From: an uncultured Bacteroidales bacterium
Lineage (GTDB): Bacteria; Bacteroidota; Bacteroidia; Bacteroidales; F082
Assembly (NCBI GenBank): GCA_946185535.1
Contig: CAMHJX010000016.1
Coordinates: 1 to 64,000 of the forward strand
Direction: 5' to 3'
Length of the DNA stretch: 64,000 nucleotides
Part shown: one piece after another, positions 18,288 to 27,038 of the stretch
Layout of the letters: each line of letters begins with the position of its first letter
Numbering within the stretch: the first letter of the stretch is position 1
Position numbers and translations under genes: made by a program
The notes under the pieces: model-generated
Seen by the model: the letters and a program-made list of their open reading frames with translations, nothing else
Told to the model about the DNA's origin: nothing
Database searches by the model: none

Positions 18288-18320
18288 CGAAAAAATGACA
18301 TAATGAATCAAAAAAATAGG

Positions 18321-18328
18321 TAATTTTG
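18321..18328 (+). promoter_or_regulatory. -7 element of gapA
   Basis: TAATTTTG, 42 bp upstream of the gapA start. It overlaps the divergent minus-strand promoter region (its -33 TTTG is at 18309-18312). Confidence 0.6.
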
Positions 18329-18370
18329 CGCTGTCATTTTAATTACGAACAAACAACTAACCCGACTACA

Positions 18371-19378
18371 ATGGAAAAGATTAAAGTAGGTATCAATGGT
18401 TTCGGCCGCATTGGCCGTAACGTGTTCCGCATCATCTGCGAACGTCCGAATCTGGAAATCGTGGGCGTCAACGACCTGACGAGCACCAAGGTGCTGGCCC
18501 ACCTGTTGAAATACGACTCCACCCAGGGCAAGTTCCCCGGCACGGTGGAATATGATGAGACCGCATTGATCGTCAATGGCGTGCGCGTCCCCGTCACTGC
18601 CGAACGTTCACCGCTGAACATCAAGTGGGGCAAGACTCCCGATGTCGTGGTTGAGTCGACCGGTGTATTCCGTTCGAAGGAAAGCAGCAAGGGCGGCTAT
18701 GGCGACCACTTGAAGAACGGCGCCAAGAAGGTCATCCTCTCGGCTCCCTCGAAGGACGCCATCGACGCCACCGTCGTGGTCGGCGTGAACAACAACGACC
18801 TGACCGACGAGGTCGAATGCGTCAGCAACGCCTCCTGCACCACCAACTGCCTGGCTCCCGTCGCCAAGGTCTTGAACGACCGTTTCGGCATCGAACAAGG
18901 TTACATCACCACCATCCACAGCTACACCAACGACCAAGTCATCCTCGACGGTCCGCACAGCGACCTGCGCCGCGCCCGTAGCGCCGCCATGTCGCAGATC
19001 CCGACCACCACTGGCGCCGCCAAAGCTGTGGGTATCGTCATCCCCGAACTGAATGGCAAACTCGACGGCATCGCCGTCCGCGTTCCTACGCCCACCGGTT
19101 CACTCGTCGACCTCGTCTGCACACTGAAGACCGAAGCCACGAAGGAAGAGATCAACGCCGCCATGAAGGAAGCCGCTGAAGGTCCCATGAAGGGTGTGCT
19201 TGAGTACACTGAGGACCCGATTGTGAGCTGCGACGTCATCCACAACCCGCACAGCAGCATCTTTGATGCCCAAAGCACCATGGTGATGGGCAAGATGGTG
19301 AAGATCATGTCGTGGTACGACAACGAGTGGGGTTATTCCAACAGAATGGTCGACCTCATTGAGATGATGAAATATTGA
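18371..19378 (+). CDS. gapA: Glyceraldehyde-3-phosphate dehydrogenase, type I
   Basis: Converts glyceraldehyde 3-phosphate, phosphate and NAD to 1,3-bisphosphoglycerate in glycolysis. I start it at MEKIKVGINGFGRIGRN (18371), giving 335 residues. A further 15 codons are open upstream but contain the promoter region. The NAD-binding loop GFGRIGRN is at residues 8-15. The catalytic Cys lies in SNASCTTNCLAPV near residue 155, and the C-terminal SWYDNEWGYSNRM is typical. The codon use is strongly biased, as expected for a highly expressed gene. It stands alone and ends at a strong palindromic terminator. Confidence 0.98.
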   Translation: MEKIKVGINGFGRIGRNVFRIICERPNLEIVGVNDLTSTKVLAHLLKYDSTQGKFPGTVEYDETALIVNGVRVPVTAERSPLNIKWGKTPDVVVESTGVFRSKESSKGGYGDHLKNGAKKVILSAPSKDAIDATVVVGVNNNDLTDEVECVSNASCTTNCLAPVAKVLNDRFGIEQGYITTIHSYTNDQVILDGPHSDLRRARSAAMSQIPTTTGAAKAVGIVIPELNGKLDGIAVRVPTPTGSLVDLVCTLKTEATKEEINAAMKEAAEGPMKGVLEYTEDPIVSCDVIHNPHSSIFDAQSTMVMGKMVKIMSWYDNEWGYSNRMVDLIEMMKY

Positions 19379-19406
19379 TTGGGATTGGCCTTCTGCCAAG
19401 ATTTCT

Positions 19407-19441
19407 GTAGAGACGTAGCGCGCTACGTCTCTACATTTTTT
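19407..19441 (+). terminator. gapA terminator, perfect GTAGAGACG palindrome
   Basis: A 28-bp perfect palindrome with half-site GTAGAGACGTAGCG (19407-19434), followed by ATTTTTTT. It can also act on the convergent gene at 19441-21702. The same half-site type recurs at 15624-15650. Confidence 0.85.
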
Positions 19442-21702
19442 TATCTGACAATGGTGATTGACCCTTGCAGATGCATTGTCTCCTCCCCTGCCTCACCCAT
19501 GTAGGAGATGTCGCAAACATAAAAATACGTGCCAGACGGGCAGTCCATCATAGTTTGCTTGCTCTTACCATCCCATTGGATGAGCGGATCGTCGGTATCG
19601 CAGAGGATGTTGCCCCAACGGTTGAAGATGACCGTTTTGGCACTGACAATTAAATCAGCACCTGTCACTTTGGGTTCAAAAATGTCATTGTAGCCGTCAC
19701 CATTGGGCGTAAAGACATTGGGTAAAGTGTAAGAAAACGCTTCAGTAGGCTCTTCGTGTCCGATACGCACCGTCTTAATGGCGGAATAGTTGACCAATGG
19801 CCTTACAATACCATCCATTGTGTAATGTCCAAAGGTGCGAACATAATAGCGATAGGTCTCATCGCTCTCCACATCGGTGTCGGTATAGGCCATATCCATC
19901 ACTGTAGCAATTCTCACGAAACGGTTTTCCACTTCCTTCAGGACTTGAGTGCTGTCCACAATCCAAGGCACAGCTTCGGTCCAAGTGAGCAAGGTTTCAT
20001 CGTTGGTTCCGCTCACCGATAGCATGACGGCAGAAGATGTCGCACTCGTTCCCATTAATTGGTGCTGGGCATCATGCATTTCCACTTTATATATTAATAA
20101 GGTGTGCTCCGCCAAATCCACCGTTGCATCGAGGAAGGTCGTGTCGGCACCTTCGTAAACGACAGCAGTCTCACCGTCGAGGACGCGAGTCAAAGCATAG
20201 CTAAAAGGCGCAACATATTGGTCATCAATCTCTTTTGGTTTTGCCCAACAAGTGACAACATGACCTGAGACAAGGTCAATACTGTCGTTAGTGACATGGG
20301 TCATCAGCGGACTGTCGTTTTTCAATGTCACACAAGCCGCATCACTGACAATGCTTAGAGCACCATCAGGGAACTGTGCCAAGATACGATATTCGTAATC
20401 CATGCCTTGAGGCAGGTCATGGTCGGTGTAGTCAACCGCCGAAGGGTTGTCAAGGGTGGAGATCAACTGGTAACCCTCGCGGATGCCCGTCTCACAATCG
20501 TCAGGCTCATAGCCATCACAGCCCGCCTTGCGATAAACAAGCAAAGCCACCGCATTAGGGCAAGGATAGGTTTGCCACGATAAGGTCACATCACGGCCAT
20601 GTACTTCAGCGGCAAGATTTTGAACCTTGGGAGCCATCACGCTGATGGTCACCGTCTTGACATTGGTCAAGCTGACGGGGGTATCATCATCCTTAGCATG
20701 AATCACCAACTGATATGGTGTATTGTGGATATGGGCATAGTTAGTGTTCCAAAGAAATTCTATCTGAGGCTGTAGTCCGAAAGCTGTCGGAGGATTGAGT
20801 AAAGCAGGGCTTACCGCCACTTCCAAAGGCGCACCAGAAGCAGATAGACTGACATTGTCGCCATCAGGGTCGGAAGCCGAGATAATGAAGTCCAACTGCT
20901 GGCCAGCCACAAGACAATACTGATCATCGCACTGGATTTCAGGCAGATTGTTGCTGCAATTCGAAATCAAGATCTGCATATCACGGATGACAGAGCCAAT
21001 CTTCACGCCATGACGCCACTCTTCCACCATGAAAGCCACATTATATTCGCCTTGCATAACAGGATTTTCCCAGCGCAATTCACCCGTGAGCGGGTCAATG
21101 TCAAAAGATTGCGAGGCTTGAGGGAACGTGTAGCCTGCAATTTCAATGCCATCTTGCCCTTTGCAGGTAACGAGTTTATAGCTCAAACTGTCGCCATCGG
21201 GGTCATAGGCAGAAGGATTATGCAGGTAGAGCTTGCCCACGCAGCCCTTGTCGACAGGCGCATTGAGCAACTGCACCGAATTGTTGTAGCCCAAAAACGG
21301 GTTGATGACCAACTCTGTCTCGATATGCATAGGCACCATCACCGAGTTAGGCACGTTGACGACACCGAAATTACGGTTAGCGTCCTCCATGCTGATAGTA
21401 TAAGTGCCTGAAGTTGAATAGTTATGAATTTGCTTGTATACATTGAGCGTATAATCTTCGCCCAAGTTTTGCAGCACCACGCGGGGAATAAATTCCTCGG
21501 AGCCGTCGCCCCATTGAACGAGTAAGGAATCTCGCTGAAGACCTGCAGGGCTGGGAGTATAGGTGTAGCAAGTCAGCGTAAACTCGTAAGCATTGCCGCC
21601 GAGCCATGTATAGGTGATTTCGGCCGCACGCTGGTGGGTCGCCTTCGCGGAAAAGGCAAGGCAAAAGAGAAAACCAAATATAAATACTAGTCTACGTTGC
21701 AT
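19441..21702 (-). CDS. T9SS cargo protein, type B sorting domain
   Basis: A 753-residue secreted protein with a signal peptide ending AKAT (about residue 22). The N-terminal region (HQRAAEITYTWLGGNAYEFTLTCYTYTP...) is found in many gliding-motility-type surface proteins of Bacteroidota. The middle has cadherin/fibronectin-like stretches (AYDPDGDSLSYK, SASDPDGDNVSL). The last 95 residues are a CHU_C/type B T9SS sorting domain: NVFTPNGDGYNDIFEP near residue 660, VIFNRWGN, WDGKS and CPSGTYFYVCD. Type B cargo is usually secreted rather than lipopolysaccharide-anchored. It begins 17 bp after the DUF2442 gene and may share its transcript. Confidence 0.88.
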   Translation of the reverse strand: MQRRLVFIFGFLFCLAFSAKATHQRAAEITYTWLGGNAYEFTLTCYTYTPSPAGLQRDSLLVQWGDGSEEFIPRVVLQNLGEDYTLNVYKQIHNYSTSGTYTISMEDANRNFGVVNVPNSVMVPMHIETELVINPFLGYNNSVQLLNAPVDKGCVGKLYLHNPSAYDPDGDSLSYKLVTCKGQDGIEIAGYTFPQASQSFDIDPLTGELRWENPVMQGEYNVAFMVEEWRHGVKIGSVIRDMQILISNCSNNLPEIQCDDQYCLVAGQQLDFIISASDPDGDNVSLSASGAPLEVAVSPALLNPPTAFGLQPQIEFLWNTNYAHIHNTPYQLVIHAKDDDTPVSLTNVKTVTISVMAPKVQNLAAEVHGRDVTLSWQTYPCPNAVALLVYRKAGCDGYEPDDCETGIREGYQLISTLDNPSAVDYTDHDLPQGMDYEYRILAQFPDGALSIVSDAACVTLKNDSPLMTHVTNDSIDLVSGHVVTCWAKPKEIDDQYVAPFSYALTRVLDGETAVVYEGADTTFLDATVDLAEHTLLIYKVEMHDAQHQLMGTSATSSAVMLSVSGTNDETLLTWTEAVPWIVDSTQVLKEVENRFVRIATVMDMAYTDTDVESDETYRYYVRTFGHYTMDGIVRPLVNYSAIKTVRIGHEEPTEAFSYTLPNVFTPNGDGYNDIFEPKVTGADLIVSAKTVIFNRWGNILCDTDDPLIQWDGKSKQTMMDCPSGTYFYVCDISYMGEAGEETMHLQGSITIVR

Positions 21703-21719
21703 TGAAACAATCTCAATTC

Positions 21720-21968
21720 CTAGATTGGTACACCATATTCATAAATGGTGTCACTTGGCAAATCAATTCGGTCACTCCAGTAAATACAGGTGCGACTGGT
21801 ATCCAGTTGAGCCATTGGCCACAAACCTATTTCCGTGGTCAAGCTCTTGAATTCCTCAAGTGTATCAATATCGTCTTTCACATCATAACACACTTGAAAG
21901 CCATCATCAAAAGTCACCAACAATTTCCAATTGTCGCTTATTTCAAACTGTTTAATTCTCGGTATCAT
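21720..21968 (-). CDS. DUF2442 family protein
   Basis: An 82-residue protein (MIPRIKQFEISDNWKLLVTF..., SDRIDLPSDTIYEYGV) matching DUF2442, a small alpha/beta family often paired with DUF4160. Its start overlaps the DUF4160 stop by 4 bp. The pair has been predicted as a type II toxin-antitoxin module, with DUF2442 as the likely antitoxin. This rests on family knowledge and not on anything functional visible here. Confidence 0.8.
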   Translation of the reverse strand: MIPRIKQFEISDNWKLLVTFDDGFQVCYDVKDDIDTLEEFKSLTTEIGLWPMAQLDTSRTCIYWSDRIDLPSDTIYEYGVPI

Positions 21969-22216
21969 AACGGTGCAATCTTACCCATTTTTTGCGAATT
22001 CCACATCTCCACCAATTCATCATAATGCAAACCTAACCACTCTTTCACCAATTGTTGAGCCTTTATCGGCAAATCACCTTCCATCATTTCAAAAGTCTTA
22101 ATGTCAAAAATGCCAACATTCTCATTATAAATGGCATGAATATGCGCAGGCTCATGCTCCTTTGGCTTAAAGAACATTTTAATGATGATTCCGTAAAAAC
22201 GACTTATTTCAGGCAT
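21965..22216 (-). CDS. DUF4160 family protein
   Basis: An 83-residue protein with the typical PEISRFYGIIIKMFFKPKEHEPAHIHAIY start and DELVEMWNSQ near the end. DUF4160 members occur in two-gene units with DUF2442 and are predicted toxins in some surveys. A -7 element lies 16 bp upstream. The unit is complete and both frames are intact. Confidence 0.8.
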   Translation of the reverse strand: MPEISRFYGIIIKMFFKPKEHEPAHIHAIYNENVGIFDIKTFEMMEGDLPIKAQQLVKEWLGLHYDELVEMWNSQKMGKIAPL

Positions 22217-22232
22217 AACAATTATTTTTCTG

Positions 22233-22240
22233 CAAAGATA
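22233..22240 (-). promoter_or_regulatory. -7 element of the DUF4160/DUF2442 unit
   Basis: TATCTTTG on the minus strand, 16 bp upstream of the DUF4160 start. There is no -33 TTTG at the usual spacing. Confidence 0.55.
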
Positions 22241-22255
22241 TACATTTTTTCAATA

Positions 22256-22290
22256 ACATGAAACAAGGCGCACCTTTGGGCGCGCCCTGA
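22256..22290 (-). terminator. mscL terminator
   Basis: On the minus strand GGCGCGCC, loop CAAA, GGTGCGCC (8-bp stem with one G-U) is followed by TTGTTTCAT. Confidence 0.7.
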
Positions 22291-22315
22291 TTCATTTTCA
22301 ATCCGCTTGAAACAA

Positions 22316-22738
22316 TTACTTGTTCTTCAGCAAATCGCGAATTTCGGTGAGGAGTTCCTCTTGGCTTGGGCCTTTGGGAGCTTCAGGTGCAGGTTCTTCC
22401 TTCTTCTTAGCCTTGTTGATAGCCTTAATCATCAGGAAGATGCACAGCGCAATGATGAGGAAATCAATGATGTTTTGGACGAATTGACCCCAAGCGAACA
22501 CGGAAACACCGGCTTCTTGGGCAGCTTTAAGTGTAGCAAATTTCTCATCATTCGTAAGATTGACGAAGAGGTCAGTAAAGCTCACGCCACCAGTTGCCTT
22601 GCCAATCAACGGCATGATGATGTCGTTCACCAAAGAGGTGACAATTTTGCCGAACGCGCCGCCGATGATGACACCGACAGCCATGTCCATCACGTTGCCT
22701 TTAACGGCAAACTCCTTGAATTCTTTGAAAAATCCCAT
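22316..22738 (-). CDS. mscL: Large-conductance mechanosensitive channel MscL
   Basis: MscL forms a homopentameric inner-membrane pore that opens under osmotic downshock. The 140-residue protein has the N-terminal amphipathic helix ([33 protein letters not shown]), TM1 (about 16-45), a periplasmic loop, TM2 (about 80-105) and a charged C-terminal helix ([14 protein letters not shown]). It is monocistronic with its own promoter and terminator. Confidence 0.97.
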   Translation of the reverse strand: MGFFKEFKEFAVKGNVMDMAVGVIIGGAFGKIVTSLVNDIIMPLIGKATGGVSFTDLFVNLTNDEKFATLKAAQEAGVSVFAWGQFVQNIIDFLIIALCIFLMIKAINKAKKKEEPAPEAPKGPSQEELLTEIRDLLKNK

Positions 22739-22789
22739 AGCGATGATGTTTAATTGTTGTTTATTGAATTGTTGAATTGTTTATCACCG

Positions 22790-22820
22790 CAAAATTAGGG
22801 ATTATTTGAATTGACGCAAG
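22790..22820 (-). promoter_or_regulatory. Promoter of mscL
   Basis: On the minus strand CTTG (22817-22820), 19 nt, TAATTTTG (22790-22797). A leader with repeated AACAATTCAA lies between the promoter and the start codon. Confidence 0.75.
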
Positions 22821-22864
22821 AAAAAAAAAAGAAAAAAAACTATTTGAATGTACATCATACCAGC

Positions 22865-23045
22865 AAGCCTCAGCAGGGATGTCATCCCTACGGAGGCATG
22901 TGGGCAAAGGCATGGGATCTATACCTGATGAGGCCGTCTTTTAAGGTTTTGCATCTTTGAACCGCCTCCTATAGATTCCTCTCCATCGCACAAGCCCTTG
23001 CAGGAATGACATAGGAGGCTAACGGAAATGACATGGGAGGCTTGG
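22865..23045. repeat. Cluster of palindromic repeats after prfC
   Basis: The first palindrome (22867-22897) nests AGGGATG/CATCCCT within GCCTC/GAGGC. A second pair is GCCTCCTAT (22964-22972) with ATAGGAGGC (23011-23019). A near-duplicate GAATGACATAGGAGGCT / AAATGACATGGGAGGCT follows. No gene is present in this stretch between mscL and prfC. Confidence 0.65.
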
Positions 23046-23048
23046 TTA

Positions 23049-24623
23049 CTAAAACTCCGAAGTGAAATGGAACTCAATGTCCGGATATTTTTCCATCGCC
23101 ATCTGCAAGGCATAAGGCGACTCGGCCAAGAAGACATCCCTGCCCTCTTTGTCCTCAGCCAGATTCAAAGCTTTGCGCATCTTGAAGTCGGCGAGCTGGG
23201 CCTCGTTCGTGCTGGTAATCCACGCGGTCTTGTAAAGCGAGATGGGCTCGTAGCGGCAAGAGGCATTATATTCATGCAGCAAGCGGTATTGGATGACCTC
23301 AAACTGCAACTCACCCACCGTACCAATAATCTTACGGCCTGTCATCTTGCCCGTAAAGAGCTGTGCCACACCTTCATCCGTGAGCTGCTCCAAGCCCTTG
23401 GCCAGCTGCTTCGACTTCATCGGGTCGGCGTTCTCGACATAGCGGAACTGCTCAGGCGAAAAACTAGGAATACCTTTATAGTTGAGGATTTCGCCCTCGG
23501 TCAAAGTGTCGCCAATCTTGAAGTTGCCGGCATCGTAAAGGCCCACGATATCACCAGGATAGGCTTCATCGAGAACCGATTTTTTCTGTGCCATGAAAGC
23601 TGTAGGATTGGAGAACTTCAACTCACGACGTTGGCGCACATGGAAATAGTTCTTGTTGCGCTCGAAACGGCCCGATACTACACGCACAAAAGCGATACGG
23701 TCGCGGTGGTTGGGGTCCATGTTGGCGTGAATCTTGAAGACAAAGCCCGTAAACTTCTCTTCCGTCGGCTCGATACGGCGTTCCACCGTATCACGGCCAA
23801 TAGGCGTAGGGGCAATCTCGATGAAACAGTCCAACAATTCCTTCACGCCAAAGTTGTTCAAGGCAGAGCCGAAAAACACGGGGCAGATGTCGCCGTTCAG
23901 ATAGGCTTCTCGCGAAAACTCATTGTAGACACCTTGCACAAGTTCGGTCTCGTTGCGCAAAGTCTCGGCGTCCTCGCCAATCATCTTGTCCAGATCAGGA
24001 TTGTTGAGGTCATCGAAAGCGATGCCTTCGGTAATGTGTTGCTTGTCAGAGTTGAAAAGATAGAGGCTCTTGTCATAGATGCTATACACGCCCTTGAACT
24101 TCGGGCCGCTGTTGATAGGCCAGCTCAACGGTGTGAGTCGTATATTCAGCTTCTGCTCGATTTCATCCAACAGTTCGAAGGGATCCATGCCAGGTCGGTC
24201 CATCTTATTGATGAACACAATGATGGGGGTATTCCTCATACGGCACACCTCGACCAGTTTCTCCGTCTGCGACTCAACACCTTTAGCCGCATCAATGACC
24301 ACGATGACACTGTCAACGGCAGTTAATGTACGAAAAGTGTCTTCGGCGAAATCTTTGTGGCCAGGGGTATCCAAGATATTGATTTTGATATCCTTATAAT
24401 CAAAGCCCATCACTGAGGTAGCCACAGAGATACCACGCTGCCGCTCGATTTCCATCCAGTCGGAAGTGGCGGTCTTGCGGATCTTGTTCGACTTCACGGC
24501 ACCGGCCACCTGGATGGCACCGCCGTAGAGCAGCAGTTTCTCGGTCAATGTGGTCTTACCCGCATCGGGGTGGCTGACGATGGCGAAAGTGCGTCGCCTG
24601 TTGATTTCATCAATAAATGACAT
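23049..24623 (-). CDS. prfC: Peptide chain release factor 3
   Basis: RF3 is the GTPase that recycles RF1/RF2 from the ribosome after termination. I start at [25 protein letters not shown] (24623), giving 524 residues. The open frame extends 12 codons further, but these overlap the tRNA-Asp terminator region. The G motifs [16 protein letters not shown] and NKMDRPG are intact, and the RF3-specific AIQVAGAVK and C-terminal domains follow. It is downstream of tRNA-Asp and separated from it by a terminator. Confidence 0.97.
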   Translation of the reverse strand: MSFIDEINRRRTFAIVSHPDAGKTTLTEKLLLYGGAIQVAGAVKSNKIRKTATSDWMEIERQRGISVATSVMGFDYKDIKINILDTPGHKDFAEDTFRTLTAVDSVIVVIDAAKGVESQTEKLVEVCRMRNTPIIVFINKMDRPGMDPFELLDEIEQKLNIRLTPLSWPINSGPKFKGVYSIYDKSLYLFNSDKQHITEGIAFDDLNNPDLDKMIGEDAETLRNETELVQGVYNEFSREAYLNGDICPVFFGSALNNFGVKELLDCFIEIAPTPIGRDTVERRIEPTEEKFTGFVFKIHANMDPNHRDRIAFVRVVSGRFERNKNYFHVRQRRELKFSNPTAFMAQKKSVLDEAYPGDIVGLYDAGNFKIGDTLTEGEILNYKGIPSFSPEQFRYVENADPMKSKQLAKGLEQLTDEGVAQLFTGKMTGRKIIGTVGELQFEVIQYRLLHEYNASCRYEPISLYKTAWITSTNEAQLADFKMRKALNLAEDKEGRDVFLAESPYALQMAMEKYPDIEFHFTSEF

Positions 24624-24649
24624 AACGCTCTCGTTTTCAACAATCTGAT

Positions 24650-24685
24650 TATAAAACAAAAGCGCAGGTCTTTTGGACTTGCGCT
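24650..24685 (-). terminator. Terminator of tRNA-Asp
   Basis: A 10-bp stem with one mismatch (AGCGCAAGTC/GACCTGCGCT on the minus strand, 24661-24685) is followed by TTTTGTTTTAT. Confidence 0.75.
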
Positions 24686-24689
24686 CTTG

Positions 24690-24764
24690 CGGTCCGGACG
24701 AGACTCGAACTCGCGACCTCCTGCGTGACAGGCAGGCATTCTAACCAAGCTGAACTACCGGACC
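24690..24764 (-). tRNA. tRNA-Asp (GUC)
   Basis: A 75-nt cloverleaf on the minus strand. The acceptor stem is GGTCCGG/CCGGACC, the anticodon loop CTGTCAC (anticodon GTC) and the T-arm contains GAGTTCGAGTCTC. The discriminator is G, as expected for Asp. CCA is not encoded. Confidence 0.95.
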
Positions 24765-24802
24765 AGCCTGAAAAAGAACTCTATTGCTTTGCTTTGCGGG
24801 TG

Positions 24803-24833
24803 CAAAAATACAACCTTTTCTGAAACTGACAAT
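24803..24833 (-). promoter_or_regulatory. Promoter of tRNA-Asp
   Basis: On the minus strand ATTG (24830-24833), 19 nt, TATTTTTG (24803-24810), ending 38 bp upstream of the tRNA. Confidence 0.75.
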
Positions 24834-24910
24834 GTTTTTTTGAGATTTTTTTGAAATATTTTCCAATAAAACTAACATTCAGTTGATTTTCAATATAATA
24901 CAAATCATGA

Positions 24911-27025
24911 TTATTTCAAGACAAATCCGACTTCCATTGCTCCTTCCCCTATATTATAATAAGGTATGTCCAAATCCTGCGCCTGAGCAATCCACTTCTC
25001 GGACAGATAGCGCGGCACCGAGCCATCGATAACGAGCATCTTTGCCTCATAAGCATTCACAGCCGATTGAACATCTGGTTTTTGTTTTCCAACAATCAGA
25101 AGATAATCCACAGGAAGACGGAAGGAAAGGCTGTCACTAATCCATTGGTCTTCCCAAATCGCCAGCAACTTCCCGTCGAAAGAAACCAGGTTCGACTTTT
25201 TGCAAAGATACTCGTTCGCATAATCCTCCTCAAGACCAATCACTTGCGGATAATGCGACAAATGCCGCTTACTCCATGCGCCTTTCAAGCTGTAATCAAC
25301 AGTGGATTCATCAGCCATCAACGCCGAGTCAGCTAAAAGGATATGTTCCCCTCCTCTAAAGTAATCAATAGCCGTATGATTTCGCAAACTGAAAACCGTC
25401 ATACCTTGTTGATGGTCAGAATTATACATCCTGATAGTTAACGAAGTCATCACCACCAAAAGCGATGCCAACATGGCGATGAACAGACGCCGTTTGCGCA
25501 ACATGAAAGTAAGCATGAGCAGCAGCAAAGCCATGAGTAATACAGCAAACTCAAAATCGTTGATGTACAGGCCTTTAATGATAGAATAAGGTATGCTCTC
25601 AATCTTAGCCACTACCCAGTTCATCACATACACCGAGCCCCAAACCAGATAGCCGACCAAGGTGTTGAGATAGGGAATCCACGACACCATCAGCAGTATC
25701 ATTCCACTGATAACCACGATAAAAGAAATCGGAGTCATGAACAAGTTGCTAAGCCAGAAATAAGTGGTGAATTGTTGGAAATAGAACAAAGTAAAAGGTA
25801 TTGTAGCGATTTGTGCTGAAAAAGCTACTGCCGTAATCTGCCAGGCCTTATCGAGCAACTTATTCTTGACATACAACAAGTTATAAATCGGTCTTTGTAG
25901 CACCACGATACCCATGACAGCGGCATACGACAACAAGAAACCTATTTCGAACAGATTGTTCGGGTTGATGCAGAGCAAAATGAAAGCCGAGGCCGCTATA
26001 GAATTGACGATGAATCCCTTACGACGAATTATCTCCCCAATGATGACAAAGCTGATCATCAGTGAAGCGCGCAAAATGGAAGGCGAGAGTCCAGCAATGA
26101 GGGCATAAAACCAAATCAAGGCCAACAAAAGCACATGTTTCAAGGTCTTTTGCCATTTCTTGCGGTTGAGAAAACCCAAAAGGAACGAAGCTAAAAGGTA
26201 GATGATACCCACATGCATACCCGAAACGCACAAGATGTGCATAGAGCCTGCCGCCACATAGTTCTTGCGCACCTCATCGGCGAGGTTGTCATCGTAGCCC
26301 AACAAAATGGCCGCTGCAACACCGAATTCATCATCGTTCAACCCACTACGCTGCAACGAAGTCAACAATACATCACGAAAACGATAGGAAAATGCATAAA
26401 TCGGATTAGCATCATTGACCTGCAAGTCAATCCAGTCATCATCCTTCAAATAAGTCTGTCCCGTTATGCCTTTCCGCGCCAAATAAGCTCGATAGTCGAA
26501 TTCCTCGGGATTCAAAGGTGGCGACACTTCACGAATAGGAGCAGGAATGGCAATCAAGTCGCCGTAATGCAAAGCAAAAGCCGAGTCCGATTTGGGAAAA
26601 TACGCCATCACCTTGCCTGAGACAGGTCGTGAAGGTAGACTATCGCCAAACTGATACTCAAGCTCCAACACCGTACGGATGGAATTGGGACGCTCTGTAG
26701 GATAATCGTAAACGCGTGCCACATAGTAACTTGCATCCGCTTGAAAATTACGATAATAGCTTTTCTGAACCTCTGCCCCATGTACCCGTACCAGCGAATA
26801 ACCCGTCATAAACAGATAACATGCCATAACAGCGCCAAAAAACCAACTGTTCCGTTGATGTTTCAGCAAAAACGCCGTCAACACTGCCATGACAAGAAGC
26901 GCCATTGACGCAGCAATCAAAAAAGTGGACGACAGCCGGAGGGCAACAACAAAAATGCTGACCCAAATGCCCAAGGCAAAAGGAATCAGCATCCTGACAA
27001 AGGGATATTTGCTCCAGTCGGTCAT
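24911..27025 (-). CDS. ComEC/Rec2-family membrane protein
   Basis: A 704-residue polytopic protein. It has an N-terminal pair of membrane segments with a DUF4131-type domain (about 1-190) and the Competence domain (about 220-510: GVAAAILLGYDDNLADEVRKNYVAAGSMHILCVSGMHVGIIYLL). The last 170 residues are soluble. ComEC is the inner-membrane channel for single-stranded DNA uptake. I cannot find the HxHxDH metal site of the metallo-beta-lactamase domain, so the C-terminal nuclease-like domain is degenerate or absent here. It is the last gene of a four-gene operon with a T9SS cargo protein, a lipoprotein and a beta-barrel protein, 13 bp after the last. Confidence 0.88.
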   Translation of the reverse strand: MTDWSKYPFVRMLIPFALGIWVSIFVVALRLSSTFLIAASMALLVMAVLTAFLLKHQRNSWFFGAVMACYLFMTGYSLVRVHGAEVQKSYYRNFQADASYYVARVYDYPTERPNSIRTVLELEYQFGDSLPSRPVSGKVMAYFPKSDSAFALHYGDLIAIPAPIREVSPPLNPEEFDYRAYLARKGITGQTYLKDDDWIDLQVNDANPIYAFSYRFRDVLLTSLQRSGLNDDEFGVAAAILLGYDDNLADEVRKNYVAAGSMHILCVSGMHVGIIYLLASFLLGFLNRKKWQKTLKHVLLLALIWFYALIAGLSPSILRASLMISFVIIGEIIRRKGFIVNSIAASAFILLCINPNNLFEIGFLLSYAAVMGIVVLQRPIYNLLYVKNKLLDKAWQITAVAFSAQIATIPFTLFYFQQFTTYFWLSNLFMTPISFIVVISGMILLMVSWIPYLNTLVGYLVWGSVYVMNWVVAKIESIPYSIIKGLYINDFEFAVLLMALLLLMLTFMLRKRRLFIAMLASLLVVMTSLTIRMYNSDHQQGMTVFSLRNHTAIDYFRGGEHILLADSALMADESTVDYSLKGAWSKRHLSHYPQVIGLEEDYANEYLCKKSNLVSFDGKLLAIWEDQWISDSLSFRLPVDYLLIVGKQKPDVQSAVNAYEAKMLVIDGSVPRYLSEKWIAQAQDLDIPYYNIGEGAMEVGFVLK

Positions 27026-27038
27026 CGTTCAAATGGGT

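Noticed and set aside
23028-24326. 432-codon open frame opposite prfC
   Set aside because: Antisense to a clear RF3 gene; no motif and no promoter.
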